Assembly (NCBI RefSeq): GCF_963676285.1
Contig: NZ_OY781063.1
Span: 2,542,001-2,606,000 of the forward strand
From: an uncultured Sphaerochaeta sp.
Lineage (GTDB): Bacteria; Spirochaetota; Spirochaetia; Sphaerochaetales; Sphaerochaetaceae
Direction: 5' to 3'
DNA: 64,000 nucleotides
This document shows positions 8,302 through 17,397 of this stretch, piece by piece. The notes beneath the pieces are model-generated. The model was not told where the DNA came from. It did no database searches and saw only the letters and a program-made list of their open reading frames with translations. A program made the position numbers and the translations under genes. Positions within the stretch are counted from its first letter, which is position 1. Each line of letters begins with the position of its first letter.

Positions 8302-11300
8302 TTTTCGATCAAGGGAGCAGGCACTGGCAGCCGAACTCCGTCAGTTCCTCGGCATAGGAGACCTGAGAGGGCTTCGTATATACTATCGCTATGATGTTGA
8401 GCATCTCGAGAAAGAGGATTTTAGGTTACTCTGCAACCGTATCCTGATGTTGCCCGGAAGGGATGAGATGCTCCAGGAAGTGCCTCCCAGCGATTGGACG
8501 CTGGCCGTTCAGATGCATGAAGGACAATTTGACCAGAGAGCAGCAGCTGTACAGCTCTCCTTGCGATTACTCCTGGAGAATGAGAGAGAAGCAACTATCA
8601 GATGCGCCACCATCTTTGGTTTTGAAGGAACGTTTACGGAAGAAGAGAAAGGTAAGATTAGAACCTATCTCATCAATCCTGTTGAGGCAAGGGAGGTATC
8701 GTTTCTCCTTCCTGAGCAGTTGACAGCTGAAATTGAGCCCCCCGCTTTTCCTCCTGTGCTCAATGATTTTCGTTTTTCCACAGATCATGAGAAGACGAAA
8801 TCAGCCTACCAATTGGCAATGGATGCAGCAGACCTTGCCGTGGTACAGAACCATTTCCGTGAAATAGGGAGGGATCCCACCTTTACGGAACTGAGAGTCA
8901 TCGACACCTATTGGTCGGACCATTGTCGGCATACCACATTCCTGACCCAGTTGGATAAGGTTACCATTGAAGATCCAGAGATTGCAGCGACCTATGAATC
9001 CTACCTGGATGATAGGAGGCAATTGGGCAGAGATAGCGCAGTAAGCCTGATGGATCTGGCAACCATAGCTGCGAAGGTGCTCAGGGCGAAAGGGAAGTTG
9101 AATAACCTGGACCTCTCTGAGGAGATCAATGCATGCTCGGTGAGGATTGCTGTGGATACCCCCGATGGTTTGGAGCCATACCTGTTGCAGTTCAAGAATG
9201 AGACACACAATCACCCAACCGAGATCGAACCCTTCGGTGGAGCGGCTACCTGTATAGGCGGGGCAATCAGGGACCCTCTTTCAGGGAGGGCCTATGTCTA
9301 CCAGGCTATGAGACTCTCCGGTAGTGCAGATCCACGTATCCCGCTCTCCCAGACCATGGAAGGTAAACTTCCCCAGCGGACGATTGCCCTACGCTCCAGC
9401 CAGGGATACAGCTCCTACGGAAATCAGATAGGCTTGGCAACCAGCCTGGTAGAGGAAGTATATCATCCGAATTTCATGGCCAAGCATATGGAGCTTGGAT
9501 TTGTCCTTGGTTGTGTACCCGAACGTTATGTAAGGCGAGAGCGACCTGCTCCTGGTGATGTAGTAGTGTTGGTGGGAGGACGTACGGGCAGAGATGGATG
9601 TGGGGGAGCTACAGGCTCCTCCAAAGAACACGATTCACAATCTCTCGAATCATGCGGAGCTGAAGTACAGAAAGGGAATGCACCAGAGGAGCGTAAACTG
9701 CAGAGGTTGATGCGAAATCCAGAGGCCATCGGTATGATCAAGCGGTGCAATGACTTTGGTGCTGGTGGTGTGAGTGTCGCAATCGGTGAACTTGCTGACG
9801 GTCTTGTCATTGACCTGGACAAGATCCCGGTCAAATATGCAGGCTTGGATGGGACTGAAAGAGCCATCAGCGAGAGTCAGGAACGTATGGCGATGGTGGT
9901 GGAAGAGCGCGATGCAGAGGCGTTCATCCGCCTGGCTGAAGGGGAAAACCTTGAGGCAACCGTGGTGGCAACCGTGACAGAGTCCCCTCACCTGATCATG
10001 CTCCACCAGGGAAGGAAGCTTGTTGATTTGGATCGAAGACTGCTGGATAGTAATGGGGCAGCAAAACACACAACCGTATTGATTCCCCTCATTGCCAAAG
10101 AAGAGGAATCTCCTGCTCCCCCCTTTGATGCATCAGCATTCAGGAAACTCTTGAAAGACTTGAATGTGGCAAGCAAGCAACCCTTGGCCCAAAGATTTGA
10201 CAGTACCATCGGATCCACTACTATGCACTATCCCTTTGGGGGGAAGTACCAAAGAACACCAGAGCAATGTGTTGCATCAACTATTCCCCTCTCTTATGGG
10301 GAGTCCAAGACAGTGACCCTCTCTTCCTGGGGGTATGACCCCTATGTAATGAGTGATAACCCATACCAAGGTGCATTCTCTTCTGTGGTGCACTCACTTG
10401 CAAAGGTGGTGGCATGTGGAGGGAATCCTAAAGAGACGTACCTCTCCTTTCAGGAGTATTTTGGGAGGGTTGGAGCTGATCCTATTCGCTGGGGTGTTCC
10501 ATTGGCTGCACTGCTTGGTGCCTACAAGGCACAGAAGTTGTTTTCGGCGGCTGCCATTGGGGGCAAGGATTCCATGAGTGGCACGTTCAAGGATATTGAT
10601 GTTCCTCCTACCTTGGTGAGTTTTGCAGTATCGAAGACAAGTGCCCATAGCTTGGTCTCCCAGGAGTTCAAACGGATTGGCTCGAGGCTGGTATTGCTCT
10701 CTTGTGACAAAGAAGAGGACCTGCCTGTACTGTTTACACAAGTCAGCCAGGCAAAAGCGCTCAGTGCCTATGCCCTTGGCTATGGGGGTATAGCCGAAGC
10801 GGTGGCAAAGATGGCACTGGGAAACCGAATCGGCTGTGAGCTTACCACGAAGGAAGATCTGCAGAAAAAGCGCTATGGTGCCTTTCTGCTTGAATTGGAT
10901 CCAATGAGTCGACACATCGGGGTCCCCATCGGGCGTACCATCAAGGCTGCACAACTCTGCTTCCCTGGTTTTTCAGTGGACCTTGGCATAGTGGAACAAT
11001 GGCTGCTCTCTCCGCTCTCCTCTGTCTATGGATTGGTCAATCCAGAAAGGCATGAACAACTCATTCCCTCTCTTGCGTATCACAAGCGATTGGAATCACG
11101 CTCCCGTTACCCAAAGAAGAAGCCTAGGATCCTGCTTCCGGTTTTCGAGGGTACCAACTGCGAATATGATGTGGAACGAGCTTGGAAATATTGTGGAGGG
11201 GAACCGGAGATTTTTGTGATCAACACGATGAGCCCTCACCGAATTGCCTCAAGCATCAAGCAATTCACACAGCTTCTCTCAGAATCCCAGATATTGTTCC

Positions 11301-11902
11301 TCAGTGGAGGTTTTTCCGCCAGTGATGAACCCGATGGCTCGGGCAAATTGATTGCAACCTTCTTACGTAATGAATTGGTCAAGAAAGAGATCCACGCACT
11401 CCTGAATGAGCGAGATGGATTGGTAGGGGGTATCTGCAATGGGTTCCAGGCCTTGCTTCAAGTTGGCTTGTTGCCGCATGGAGCAGTCACAGAGCCCCAA
11501 ACGGGAGACCCTTTATTGATTGAGAACAGTCAAGGGCACCATCTCTCCTCACTGGTTCATTGCCGGGTCTCTTCTGTGCTCTCCCCGTGGATGGGAGCTT
11601 ACCAGGTAGGTGATACCCAGCTGATTCCCATCAGCCATGGGGAAGGAAATTTCTTTGCACCAATGGAAACACTAAAAAGGCTTGAGAAGAACGGTCAGAT
11701 TGCATCGCAGTATGTAGATGAGAGAGGAATACCCCTTGCCCTCAATGGATCGCATTGGGCTATTGAAGGTATTACAAGCCAGGATGGTAAAGTCTTTGGA
11801 AGGATGGCCCATAGCGAGCGAATAGTTACCAAACTCTATGCAAATACCCCGGCAGTTCCTGATGCTGGGTTGTTTTGGGGTGCCATTCGGTATTTTTCCT
11901 AG
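8267..11902 (+). CDS. purL: FGAM synthase, large single-chain form
   Basis: PurL converts FGAR to FGAM using glutamine and ATP (step 4). This is the long form (1211 residues) with synthetase and glutaminase in one chain. SDHCRHTTF and ETHNHPTEIEPFGGAATCIGG mark the synthetase core. From about residue 950 a class I glutaminase follows, with the nucleophile in GICNGFQ and a late SHGEGNFF. The frame is open further upstream, but ATG 8267 has a strong GGAGG site and is chosen. The start lies inside purD. No separate purS or purQ is needed. It is the last gene of the operon and is followed by a hairpin. Confidence 0.95.
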   Translation: MVRRVYITRGSDFRSREQALAAELRQFLGIGDLRGLRIYYRYDVEHLEKEDFRLLCNRILMLPGRDEMLQEVPPSDWTLAVQMHEGQFDQRAAAVQLSLRLLLENEREATIRCATIFGFEGTFTEEEKGKIRTYLINPVEAREVSFLLPEQLTAEIEPPAFPPVLNDFRFSTDHEKTKSAYQLAMDAADLAVVQNHFREIGRDPTFTELRVIDTYWSDHCRHTTFLTQLDKVTIEDPEIAATYESYLDDRRQLGRDSAVSLMDLATIAAKVLRAKGKLNNLDLSEEINACSVRIAVDTPDGLEPYLLQFKNETHNHPTEIEPFGGAATCIGGAIRDPLSGRAYVYQAMRLSGSADPRIPLSQTMEGKLPQRTIALRSSQGYSSYGNQIGLATSLVEEVYHPNFMAKHMELGFVLGCVPERYVRRERPAPGDVVVLVGGRTGRDGCGGATGSSKEHDSQSLESCGAEVQKGNAPEERKLQRLMRNPEAIGMIKRCNDFGAGGVSVAIGELADGLVIDLDKIPVKYAGLDGTERAISESQERMAMVVEERDAEAFIRLAEGENLEATVVATVTESPHLIMLHQGRKLVDLDRRLLDSNGAAKHTTVLIPLIAKEEESPAPPFDASAFRKLLKDLNVASKQPLAQRFDSTIGSTTMHYPFGGKYQRTPEQCVASTIPLSYGESKTVTLSSWGYDPYVMSDNPYQGAFSSVVHSLAKVVACGGNPKETYLSFQEYFGRVGADPIRWGVPLAALLGAYKAQKLFSAAAIGGKDSMSGTFKDIDVPPTLVSFAVSKTSAHSLVSQEFKRIGSRLVLLSCDKEEDLPVLFTQVSQAKALSAYALGYGGIAEAVAKMALGNRIGCELTTKEDLQKKRYGAFLLELDPMSRHIGVPIGRTIKAAQLCFPGFSVDLGIVEQWLLSPLSSVYGLVNPERHEQLIPSLAYHKRLESRSRYPKKKPRILLPVFEGTNCEYDVERAWKYCGGEPEIFVINTMSPHRIASSIKQFTQLLSESQILFLSGGFSASDEPDGSGKLIATFLRNELVKKEIHALLNERDGLVGGICNGFQALLQVGLLPHGAVTEPQTGDPLLIENSQGHHLSSLVHCRVSSVLSPWMGAYQVGDTQLIPISHGEGNFFAPMETLKRLEKNGQIASQYVDERGIPLALNGSHWAIEGITSQDGKVFGRMAHSERIVTKLYANTPAVPDAGLFWGAIRYFS

Positions 11903-11923
11903 GGATTGGGTCAGATGGTGACA

Positions 11924-11950
11924 ACAAGAGGGTCTTTACGACCCTCTTGT
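11924..11950 (+). terminator. Hairpin after purL
   Basis: A perfect 11-bp stem (ACAAGAGGGTC / GACCCTCTTGT) with a 5-base loop lies 21 bp after purL. The T-tract is poor, so termination may be partial or factor-dependent. Confidence 0.65.
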
Positions 11951-12095
11951 GTCAATATGACTCTATGTGAGTGAAGACAGTATAAAGTGACAGAATGTAT
12001 AATGTATATTGTAGATTTGACTATGGGTTTATAAGTAATTAATATATAAAAAATTAAGAATTTTATATTTTAAAAATATGTAAATGTATTAAAAG

Positions 12096-12113
12096 TTGGC
12101 ACGCTGATTGCAT
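12096..12113 (+). promoter_or_regulatory. Sigma-54 promoter of hsp20
   Basis: TTGGCACGCTGATTGCAT matches the sigma-54 consensus (TGGCACG-N4-TTGCW) without a mismatch. Transcription would begin near 12123, about 40 bp before the hsp20 ATG. The 80 bp upstream are strongly AT-rich and could hold an enhancer-binding site or bend. No competing sigma-70 promoter with good spacing was seen. Confidence 0.85.
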
Positions 12114-12163
12114 ACTACTTTGTGTAACAAAATGAAACACAATGACCACATGGAGGTGTCAAC

Positions 12164-12589
12164 ATGAAATATTACGTAACCTACAACAACAGCAACCCTG
12201 TTTCGGAATTCGATTCCTTATTTAATGACCTTTGGGCTGACTGGGGCACCAACCGCAGTAAAATTCCCCCGGTAGATATCTATGAAACAGAAAAAGCGTA
12301 TGTAATCGAAGCTGAGCTTGCTGGATATAAGCAGGAAGAGGTCAGTGTTAATATCGAGAAGCATGTCCTGAAGATCAGCAGTGACAAGCAGAGCCTGAAG
12401 AGTGCTGATGAGAAGCAGAAAAACCTTGTTCGTGAGCGATACTTCAAGAAGTTTGAGCGATCTTTTAGCCTTCCCGAGGATATTGATGAAGGAAATATCG
12501 AAGGCGAGTTTGCTGACGGTGTCTTGACCATCACCCTTCCAAAGAAGAAGGAAGTACTTCCCAAGACCATTGAAGTGAAGATCAAGTAA
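12164..12589 (+). CDS. hsp20: Small heat shock protein (Hsp20 / alpha-crystallin)
   Basis: This 141-residue holdase chaperone binds unfolding proteins without ATP. The alpha-crystallin domain runs from about residue 35 (PPVDIYETEKAYVIEAELAG) through the ERYFKKFERSFSLPEDID block to the GVLTITLPKKK strand, and a short C-terminal tail carries the TIEVKIK end. A TGGAGGTG site precedes the ATG. It is a single-gene unit between a sigma-54 promoter and a strong hairpin. Sigma-54 control of a small heat shock gene is uncommon; E. coli ibpB has been reported to have a second promoter of this kind. Confidence 0.93.
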   Translation: MKYYVTYNNSNPVSEFDSLFNDLWADWGTNRSKIPPVDIYETEKAYVIEAELAGYKQEEVSVNIEKHVLKISSDKQSLKSADEKQKNLVRERYFKKFERSFSLPEDIDEGNIEGEFADGVLTITLPKKKEVLPKTIEVKIK

Positions 12590-12632
12590 GGACGTACTCC
12601 GTATAGTAGCAGTACCCACCCCTTTGCATAGA

Positions 12633-12658
12633 ACAGCCTGCAGATTTCTGCAGGCTGT
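12633..12658. terminator. Terminator between hsp20 and the convergent cupin gene
   Basis: A perfect 11-bp stem (ACAGCCTGCAG / CTGCAGGCTGT) with an ATTT loop lies between two convergent genes and could serve both. The downstream T-richness (CTTATTAG) is modest. Confidence 0.75.
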
Positions 12659-12679
12659 CTTATTAGGTATGTAAGTATG

Positions 12680-13024
12680 TCAGTCGAGAATGATCAGTGC
12701 CAGGAAGGTCAGTGGTTCTGCTTCCTCATTCCTGATTGCGTGACTTGCACCGCCGCCGGTGATGACCAAGTCTCCTTTTTCCACGACCTTGTCACCATCG
12801 ACTTCAGTAACAATGCCTTTCCCTGAGGTTATCCAGTAATACTCAGTTTCGTTTACATGGTTGTGTTCCCCGATGCTGCAACCTTTCTCCAGTCGAATCT
12901 CGGAGAAGAGTCTGCAATGGGCTACACTGCCTTCATCAGCGAGGGCTTTCAGGACGACCTGTCCTGTTCCTTCTCTCATTTTCTCTTTAATGGTTTCTTG
13001 CATGGTTGTTGCTTTTTTAATCAT
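12680..13024 (-). CDS. Single-domain cupin protein
   Basis: This 114-residue protein has both cupin metal motifs: EHNHVNETEYYWITSGKG (His, His, Glu) and GDLVITGGGASHAIRN (His, Asn). This fold binds a divalent metal. Function cannot be told from sequence, since relatives range from sugar isomerases to small-molecule sensors. A GGAGAGG site precedes the ATG at 13024. It is convergent with hsp20 and divergent from nfnA. Confidence 0.85.
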   Translation of the reverse strand: MIKKATTMQETIKEKMREGTGQVVLKALADEGSVAHCRLFSEIRLEKGCSIGEHNHVNETEYYWITSGKGIVTEVDGDKVVEKGDLVITGGGASHAIRNEEAEPLTFLALIILD

Positions 13025-13225
13025 GGTTACCTCTCCTATGGGTAGTGTGCCAGCTCATTGGGAGTTGGGCAAGACATACTTGACACTTCAGAGTGATAAA
13101 AGAATACTAAATACAACGTAGTAAGACAGCATTAGCGATATTTTCCACGCGCAGTTTGCATGATCCCGATCTGCATCCTTGTCGGAAGGTTTCGGTATGT
13201 CAAGATATCATGCTGAGGAGAAGAC

Positions 13226-14074
13226 ATGAACAAAATTCTGGCTAAAGAACGGTTATCGAAGGAAGTGTTCCGCATGGAGATCGAAGCCCCTGAGATCGCA
13301 GAGGCAAGAAAACCCGGTCAATTCATCATCCTGCAGATGGGTGGGGAATTTGGCGAACGTATTCCTTTGACCATAGCCAATGCAGATCCTGTAAAAGGTT
13401 CCATTACCTTGATCTTCCAGGCAGTGGGAGAGACAACCCACCGTCTTGCGTTGCTCGAGATCGGGGATACCATTGAAAACCTGTTAGGACCTCTTGGCAA
13501 ACCAACCGATATCAAGAAGTATGGAAAGGTTGTCTGTGTTGGGGGAGGCATAGGTGTTGCCCCTCTCTTCCCTATTGTGGAAGGCATGAAGAAAGCCGGC
13601 AATGAGGTTACGGTGATCATGGGCGCACGAACAAAAGAACTCCTGATCATGGAAGAGGAAATGCGGGAAACCGCTGATGAGGTGATTGTTGTCACTGATG
13701 ATGGTTCCTATGGAAGAAAAGCCTTGGTAACCGTTCCCCTTAAGGAGATATGTGAAGAGGACAAGCCCGATTGTGTGGTCATCATCGGGCCCCCTGTCAT
13801 GATGAAGTTTGCGGCCCTCACCACCAAGCCCTATGGCATCCATACCATCGTATCCCTGAACACCATCATGATTGATGGCACAGGTATGTGTGGTGGTTGC
13901 CGTGTTACCATCGGTGGAGAGACAAAGTTTGTCTGTGTCGACGGTCCTGAATTCGATGGTCATCTGGTTGATTGGGACAATATGTTGCTTCGACTCGGTA
14001 CCTACAAGAGTGAGGAAGCAGAGGCGCACCACCGCTGCCATATTGGACTGAATATCAACGAAGGGGAGGCCTAG
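13226..14074 (+). CDS. nfnA: NfnA, ferredoxin-NADP+ oxidoreductase subunit alpha
   Basis: This is the small subunit of the electron-bifurcating NADH-dependent ferredoxin:NADP+ oxidoreductase (also annotated as sulfide dehydrogenase or glutamate synthase-like). At 282 residues it has an FAD domain (IPLTIANAD), an NAD-binding domain (VCVGGGIGVAPLFP) and, near residue 215, DGTGMCGGCRVTIGG with a later FVCVDGPEFDGH, the [2Fe-2S] site that uses an aspartate and three cysteines. It is 4 bp upstream of nfnB. The complex balances NADH, NADPH and reduced ferredoxin in anaerobes. Confidence 0.93.
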   Translation: MNKILAKERLSKEVFRMEIEAPEIAEARKPGQFIILQMGGEFGERIPLTIANADPVKGSITLIFQAVGETTHRLALLEIGDTIENLLGPLGKPTDIKKYGKVVCVGGGIGVAPLFPIVEGMKKAGNEVTVIMGARTKELLIMEEEMRETADEVIVVTDDGSYGRKALVTVPLKEICEEDKPDCVVIIGPPVMMKFAALTTKPYGIHTIVSLNTIMIDGTGMCGGCRVTIGGETKFVCVDGPEFDGHLVDWDNMLLRLGTYKSEEAEAHHRCHIGLNINEGEA

Positions 14075-14078
14075 GCAT

Positions 14079-15569
14079 ATGCATATAACGAAAGAAACAC
14101 TTGACGCCCAAGCAAAAGAACTGCTTGATCAACTGAAAGAAAAGACACTCAGCCCTCGGGATAGGGCACAGATTCCCCTTCAGGAGATGCCAAGCCAGGC
14201 TCCAGAGGTTCGCGTATGCAATATGGAAGAGGTTGCCCTCGGCTATACGGACAATCAGGTCCGCGTTGAGGCCATGCGCTGTCTCCAGTGCAAGAATGAG
14301 CCCTGTATTGCAGGATGTCCTGTTTCCATTGATATCCCTGCCTTCATCGCAGAGGCTGCCAAGGGAAACTACGGCAAGTCCGTGGAGATAATCAAGGAGA
14401 GCAGCCTCTTGCCATCCATCTGTGGCCGTGTCTGCCCCCAGGAAGCACAATGCCAGAAGTTTTGTACTGTAGGGAAGATGCACAAGGATGTCGAGCAGTC
14501 GGTTTCCATTGGTCGCATTGAACGCTATGTTGCTGACTATGCAAGAGAGCATGATCTTGAGAAAGTTCCTCACATCAAGAGTGATAGTGGACGCAAGGTT
14601 GCTGTTGTAGGCTCTGGTCCTGCAAGTATCTCAGCTGCTGCTGACTTACGCAGGGAAGGCCACTCAGTTGTGATGTTCGAGGCCTTGCACAAGGCTGGGG
14701 GAGTATTGGTCTATGGTATTCCTGAGTTCCGTCTTCCCAAGAAGATTGTGGAACATGAATTGCAGAATCTCAAGGAAATGGGCGTTGAAATCAGACCCAA
14801 CTATCTTGTAGGGAAGACACGTAAAATTACCGACCTGATGGAGAGAGATGGCTTTGATGCTGTATTTGTCGGATCGGGGGCAGGGCTTCCCAAGTTCCTC
14901 GGCATTGAGGGAGAGAACTATGTTGGGGTATTCTCAGCAAATGAGTACCTTACCCGAAGCAACCTGATGAAGGCATATGCTGTGGGTAAGTCACGGACCC
15001 CTCTCTATCAATCCAGGAAGGTTGCTGTCTTTGGTGGCGGCAACGTTGCAATGGATGCTGCCAGGACTGCAAAGCGTCTTGGAGCAGAGGAAGTGGTAAT
15101 CGTATATCGGCGTACAGAGTTGGAAATGCCTGCCCGCCGCGAGGAAGTGAATCACGCAAAGGAAGAGGGAGTCAAATTCCTGTTCCTTCACTCGCCCCTG
15201 AAGATTACCGCTGATGAGAAGGGCAAGGTCAATGGTGTTGAGTTGATCACCTGCGAGCTCGGTGAGAGCGATGCATCAGGGCGTCGTCGTCCTGTAGAGA
15301 TCCCGGGCAGTGAGAAGATCTTTGACTTCGATACAGCCATTATTGCCATTGGGAATGACAGCAATCCTCTCATCAAGGCAACAACAGATGGTATTGAGGT
15401 TAATCGAAGAGGTAACTTCATTGTCAATGAGGAGACCTGTGAGACCACGCTTAGGGGGGTCTATGCAGGTGGTGATATCGTCCTTGGTGCTGCAACGGTT
15501 ATCCTTGCCATGGGGCAGGGAAGAAAGGCCGCCAAGGCAATGAATACCTACCTGAAGGAAATGGCATAA
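14079..15569 (+). CDS. nfnB: NfnB, ferredoxin-NADP+ oxidoreductase subunit beta (GltD-like)
   Basis: This 496-residue subunit carries the bifurcating FAD and two [4Fe-4S] clusters. The N-terminal cysteine region reads CLQCKNEPCIAGCPVSIDIP, then CGRVCPQEAQCQKFC. Two dinucleotide-binding folds follow, VAVVGSGPASISAAADL and VAVFGGGNVAMDAARTAKRLG, and the FAD-binding end GVYAGGDIVLGAATVILAMGQGRKAA. Relatives are often labelled homotetrameric glutamate synthase; the adjacent nfnA makes NfnB the better name. It ends at a clear terminator. Confidence 0.93.
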   Translation: MHITKETLDAQAKELLDQLKEKTLSPRDRAQIPLQEMPSQAPEVRVCNMEEVALGYTDNQVRVEAMRCLQCKNEPCIAGCPVSIDIPAFIAEAAKGNYGKSVEIIKESSLLPSICGRVCPQEAQCQKFCTVGKMHKDVEQSVSIGRIERYVADYAREHDLEKVPHIKSDSGRKVAVVGSGPASISAAADLRREGHSVVMFEALHKAGGVLVYGIPEFRLPKKIVEHELQNLKEMGVEIRPNYLVGKTRKITDLMERDGFDAVFVGSGAGLPKFLGIEGENYVGVFSANEYLTRSNLMKAYAVGKSRTPLYQSRKVAVFGGGNVAMDAARTAKRLGAEEVVIVYRRTELEMPARREEVNHAKEEGVKFLFLHSPLKITADEKGKVNGVELITCELGESDASGRRRPVEIPGSEKIFDFDTAIIAIGNDSNPLIKATTDGIEVNRRGNFIVNEETCETTLRGVYAGGDIVLGAATVILAMGQGRKAAKAMNTYLKEMA

Positions 15570-15576
15570 GGGTGCC

Positions 15577-15610
15577 AGGGAGCGGATCTGGTTCACCAGT
15601 TTCGCTCCCT
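15577..15610 (+). terminator. Terminator of nfnAB
   Basis: A stepped hairpin: outer stem AGGGAGCG / CGCTCCCT and inner stem CTGGT / ACCAG, followed by a weakly T-rich stretch. The right arm abuts the -35 box of the next gene. Confidence 0.7.
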
Positions 15611-15638
15611 TGATACACTTACTTCCTTTGTGTATAGT
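15610..15638 (+). promoter_or_regulatory. Promoter of the PTS IIA gene, predicted leaderless
   Basis: TTGATA (15610-15615), 17 bp, TATAGT (15633-15638), then a GTG exactly 6 bp later at 15645. The predicted start site is the G of the start codon. There is no ribosome binding site. Confidence 0.55.
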
Positions 15639-15644
15639 TACCCA

Positions 15645-16157
15645 GTGGATATTCTTAATGATTGCCAATCGGTGATCTGTCAGCTTACGTCGAAAGATAA
15701 GACCCAGGCCATCCTGGAAGTGATAGATTCCTGTTCAGTGTTCACTTCTCTCCCAGACCTCGAGCGTTTCAAGCGCGGGGTGCTTCGTCGTGAGCATATT
15801 CAGTCAACGGGTATTGGACACGGAGTTGCTATTGCCCATGGAAAAATTCTCGGTATCAATGAAGTCCATATAGCATTAGGTATCAGCAGAGAGGGTATAG
15901 AGTACGGGAGCAGTGACGGGATGCCTGTCCATCTCCTGTTTGTGATTGCCTCTTCCCCTTCCATCCAGATGGAGTATCTAGGTGCCTTGAGTGCAATTCT
16001 AAGAGGCGTACGTACCGAGCAGATGCGAGAACATCTCCTGAATTTGCAGCAAAGCAAGAGTGACGAGGCTTGTCGGCGGTTCCTTTCCATGATGGCTAAC
16101 CAGGAGTTTGTCTGGTTTTGCCAACGGCCCAGCCTAGTAGAAGGTTCCACCACATAA
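15645..16157 (+). CDS. PTS EIIA protein of the fructose/nitrogen family (PtsN-like)
   Basis: This protein of about 170 residues has an EIIA type 2 fold. The phosphorylated histidine lies in TGIGHGVAIAHGK, and VHIALGISREGIEYGSSDGMPVHLLFVIA follows the family pattern. It may phosphorylate a sugar permease or act as a PtsN-type regulator; no EIIB or EIIC lies nearby, which favours regulation. The frame opens at 15630 with another GTG, but GTG 15645 sits exactly at the predicted transcription start and is preferred. The 3' end overlaps the convergent cyclo-ligase gene by 24 bp. Confidence 0.82.
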   Translation: MDILNDCQSVICQLTSKDKTQAILEVIDSCSVFTSLPDLERFKRGVLRREHIQSTGIGHGVAIAHGKILGINEVHIALGISREGIEYGSSDGMPVHLLFVIASSPSIQMEYLGALSAILRGVRTEQMREHLLNLQQSKSDEACRRFLSMMANQEFVWFCQRPSLVEGSTT

Positions 16158-16682
16158 AAGGCCATCGACCTCAATGTCCCACTGATCAGTTGGGATGCTC
16201 GTAAGCAGTTGATGCTTTCGGCAGATGCCGAGCGTGAATGCGTCCCTATATGCTTGCAGAAACCGATCGTAGTAGGCTTTGCCTCTTCCTAGGCGTTCTC
16301 TCTGGTGGGTGAAGGCAACGCCAGGTACCAGAATAAGGGTGTCTATGGAAGGAATTACCACGTTTCCTTCTTCTGGTTCGGAAATTCCCAGACTTCCTGT
16401 ATGTAATTGATCCAGGCTCATAACTTCCTGAAAGCTCATGGTTCCATCAGGCCTGCAAAGTGGTAAGGCAAGATGCTTGTGTGCTATTGCATCATGCAGA
16501 ACGACTCTGATATCAACCTCGGAAGGAAGTGGGAAGAAGCCAAAGATCCAAGAGGACTCCTTATAGAGTGTACTGGCGAGTAATGCAGAGCAACTCAGAC
16601 GGTCTTCTCTGGTAAAATCAGTTCCTCGCAAGGTTTTTTCTTGGGATAGGAGCTGTTCCCTTAAGATCACTTTGTCTTGCAT
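16134..16682 (-). CDS. 5-formyltetrahydrofolate cyclo-ligase
   Basis: This enzyme of about 182 residues converts 5-formyl-THF to 5,10-methenyl-THF with ATP, returning a storage folate to the pool used by PurN and the AICAR transformylase. Diagnostic motifs are FFPLPSEVDI, LPLCRPDG, LILVPGVAFTHQRERLGRGKAYYDRFL and the final VDGLLCGG. The ATG at 16682 is chosen, 7 bp after the upstream gene; a TTG at 16709 would overlap it. It is cotranscribed with ecfT and ecfA. Confidence 0.9.
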   Translation of the reverse strand: MQDKVILREQLLSQEKTLRGTDFTREDRLSCSALLASTLYKESSWIFGFFPLPSEVDIRVVLHDAIAHKHLALPLCRPDGTMSFQEVMSLDQLHTGSLGISEPEEGNVVIPSIDTLILVPGVAFTHQRERLGRGKAYYDRFLQAYRDAFTLGICRKHQLLTSIPTDQWDIEVDGLLCGGTFY

Positions 16683-16689
16683 GAGATAA

Positions 16690-17397
16690 TTATACCACGA
16701 AACTGGCAACAGTGATTATCATGACCAATATACAGAGCAGTGCGTCACTCCTCCCATAGCGAAGTCGGGTACGTGGCATGTCTGGGTCGTAGTTTCTTGC
16801 TTCAAGGGCCAGTGAAAGGTCCTCTGCCTTATCCAGCAACAAGAGGAAGATACTGGTGGAAAGTCCGATGATGGTTCTATACAGGTTGCTTCTTCTCTCG
16901 ATCCTTGCCTTCCTTGCGGTATTCGCTTCAAGGGAGGCATCGAATATCATGGGTAGGAGAGAGAGCGTGAGTTCAATACTGCTTGCTATTCTCCATCCAT
17001 TGATGAAGGGGACCTTGTCCAATAGACTCCCCAGTGACCTGGCTAGGTCATCTGGAGCGGTACTGTCTGCAATAAGGATGCCTGAGAGTATGATGGTGCT
17101 GAACCGGAAGAATGCAGAGGCCGTGATTAGATAGTTGTTGCTGGAAACGTATTCCATGATGGTGATCAGGGCCAGGAGGACCAAGAAGAACCTGAGCTCT
17201 CTCTGGTACTGCCTAAGCGGCAAGCGTTGGGAAATGCCGGCAATCACCAATACAGTAAAGATAATCAGGGTACCCCACAGTGAGATATAGATCAGGGCAA
17301 GGCAGAGGACAATGACAGAGATAAACTTGGTCATTGGGTTGCAGTGGTTGAGAAAGCTATCTTGTTTCCGGTAGTGAAAGATCAGTGCTTCAGCCAT
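16690..17397 (-). CDS. ecfT: Energy-coupling factor transporter transmembrane subunit EcfT (CbiQ-like)
   Basis: This 235-residue integral membrane protein has about five hydrophobic helices and the coupling-helix arginine motifs EANTARKARIERRS and SLALEARNYD typical of EcfT/CbiQ. In ECF importers EcfT links an ATPase pair to a substrate-binding S protein. No S protein is encoded next to it, so the vitamin or metal imported is unknown and S subunits may be shared from elsewhere. The start overlaps the ecfA end by 16 bp, with an AGGA site inside ecfA. Confidence 0.88.
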   Translation of the reverse strand: MAEALIFHYRKQDSFLNHCNPMTKFISVIVLCLALIYISLWGTLIIFTVLVIAGISQRLPLRQYQRELRFFLVLLALITIMEYVSSNNYLITASAFFRFSTIILSGILIADSTAPDDLARSLGSLLDKVPFINGWRIASSIELTLSLLPMIFDASLEANTARKARIERRSNLYRTIIGLSTSIFLLLLDKAEDLSLALEARNYDPDMPRTRLRYGRSDALLCILVMIITVASFVV

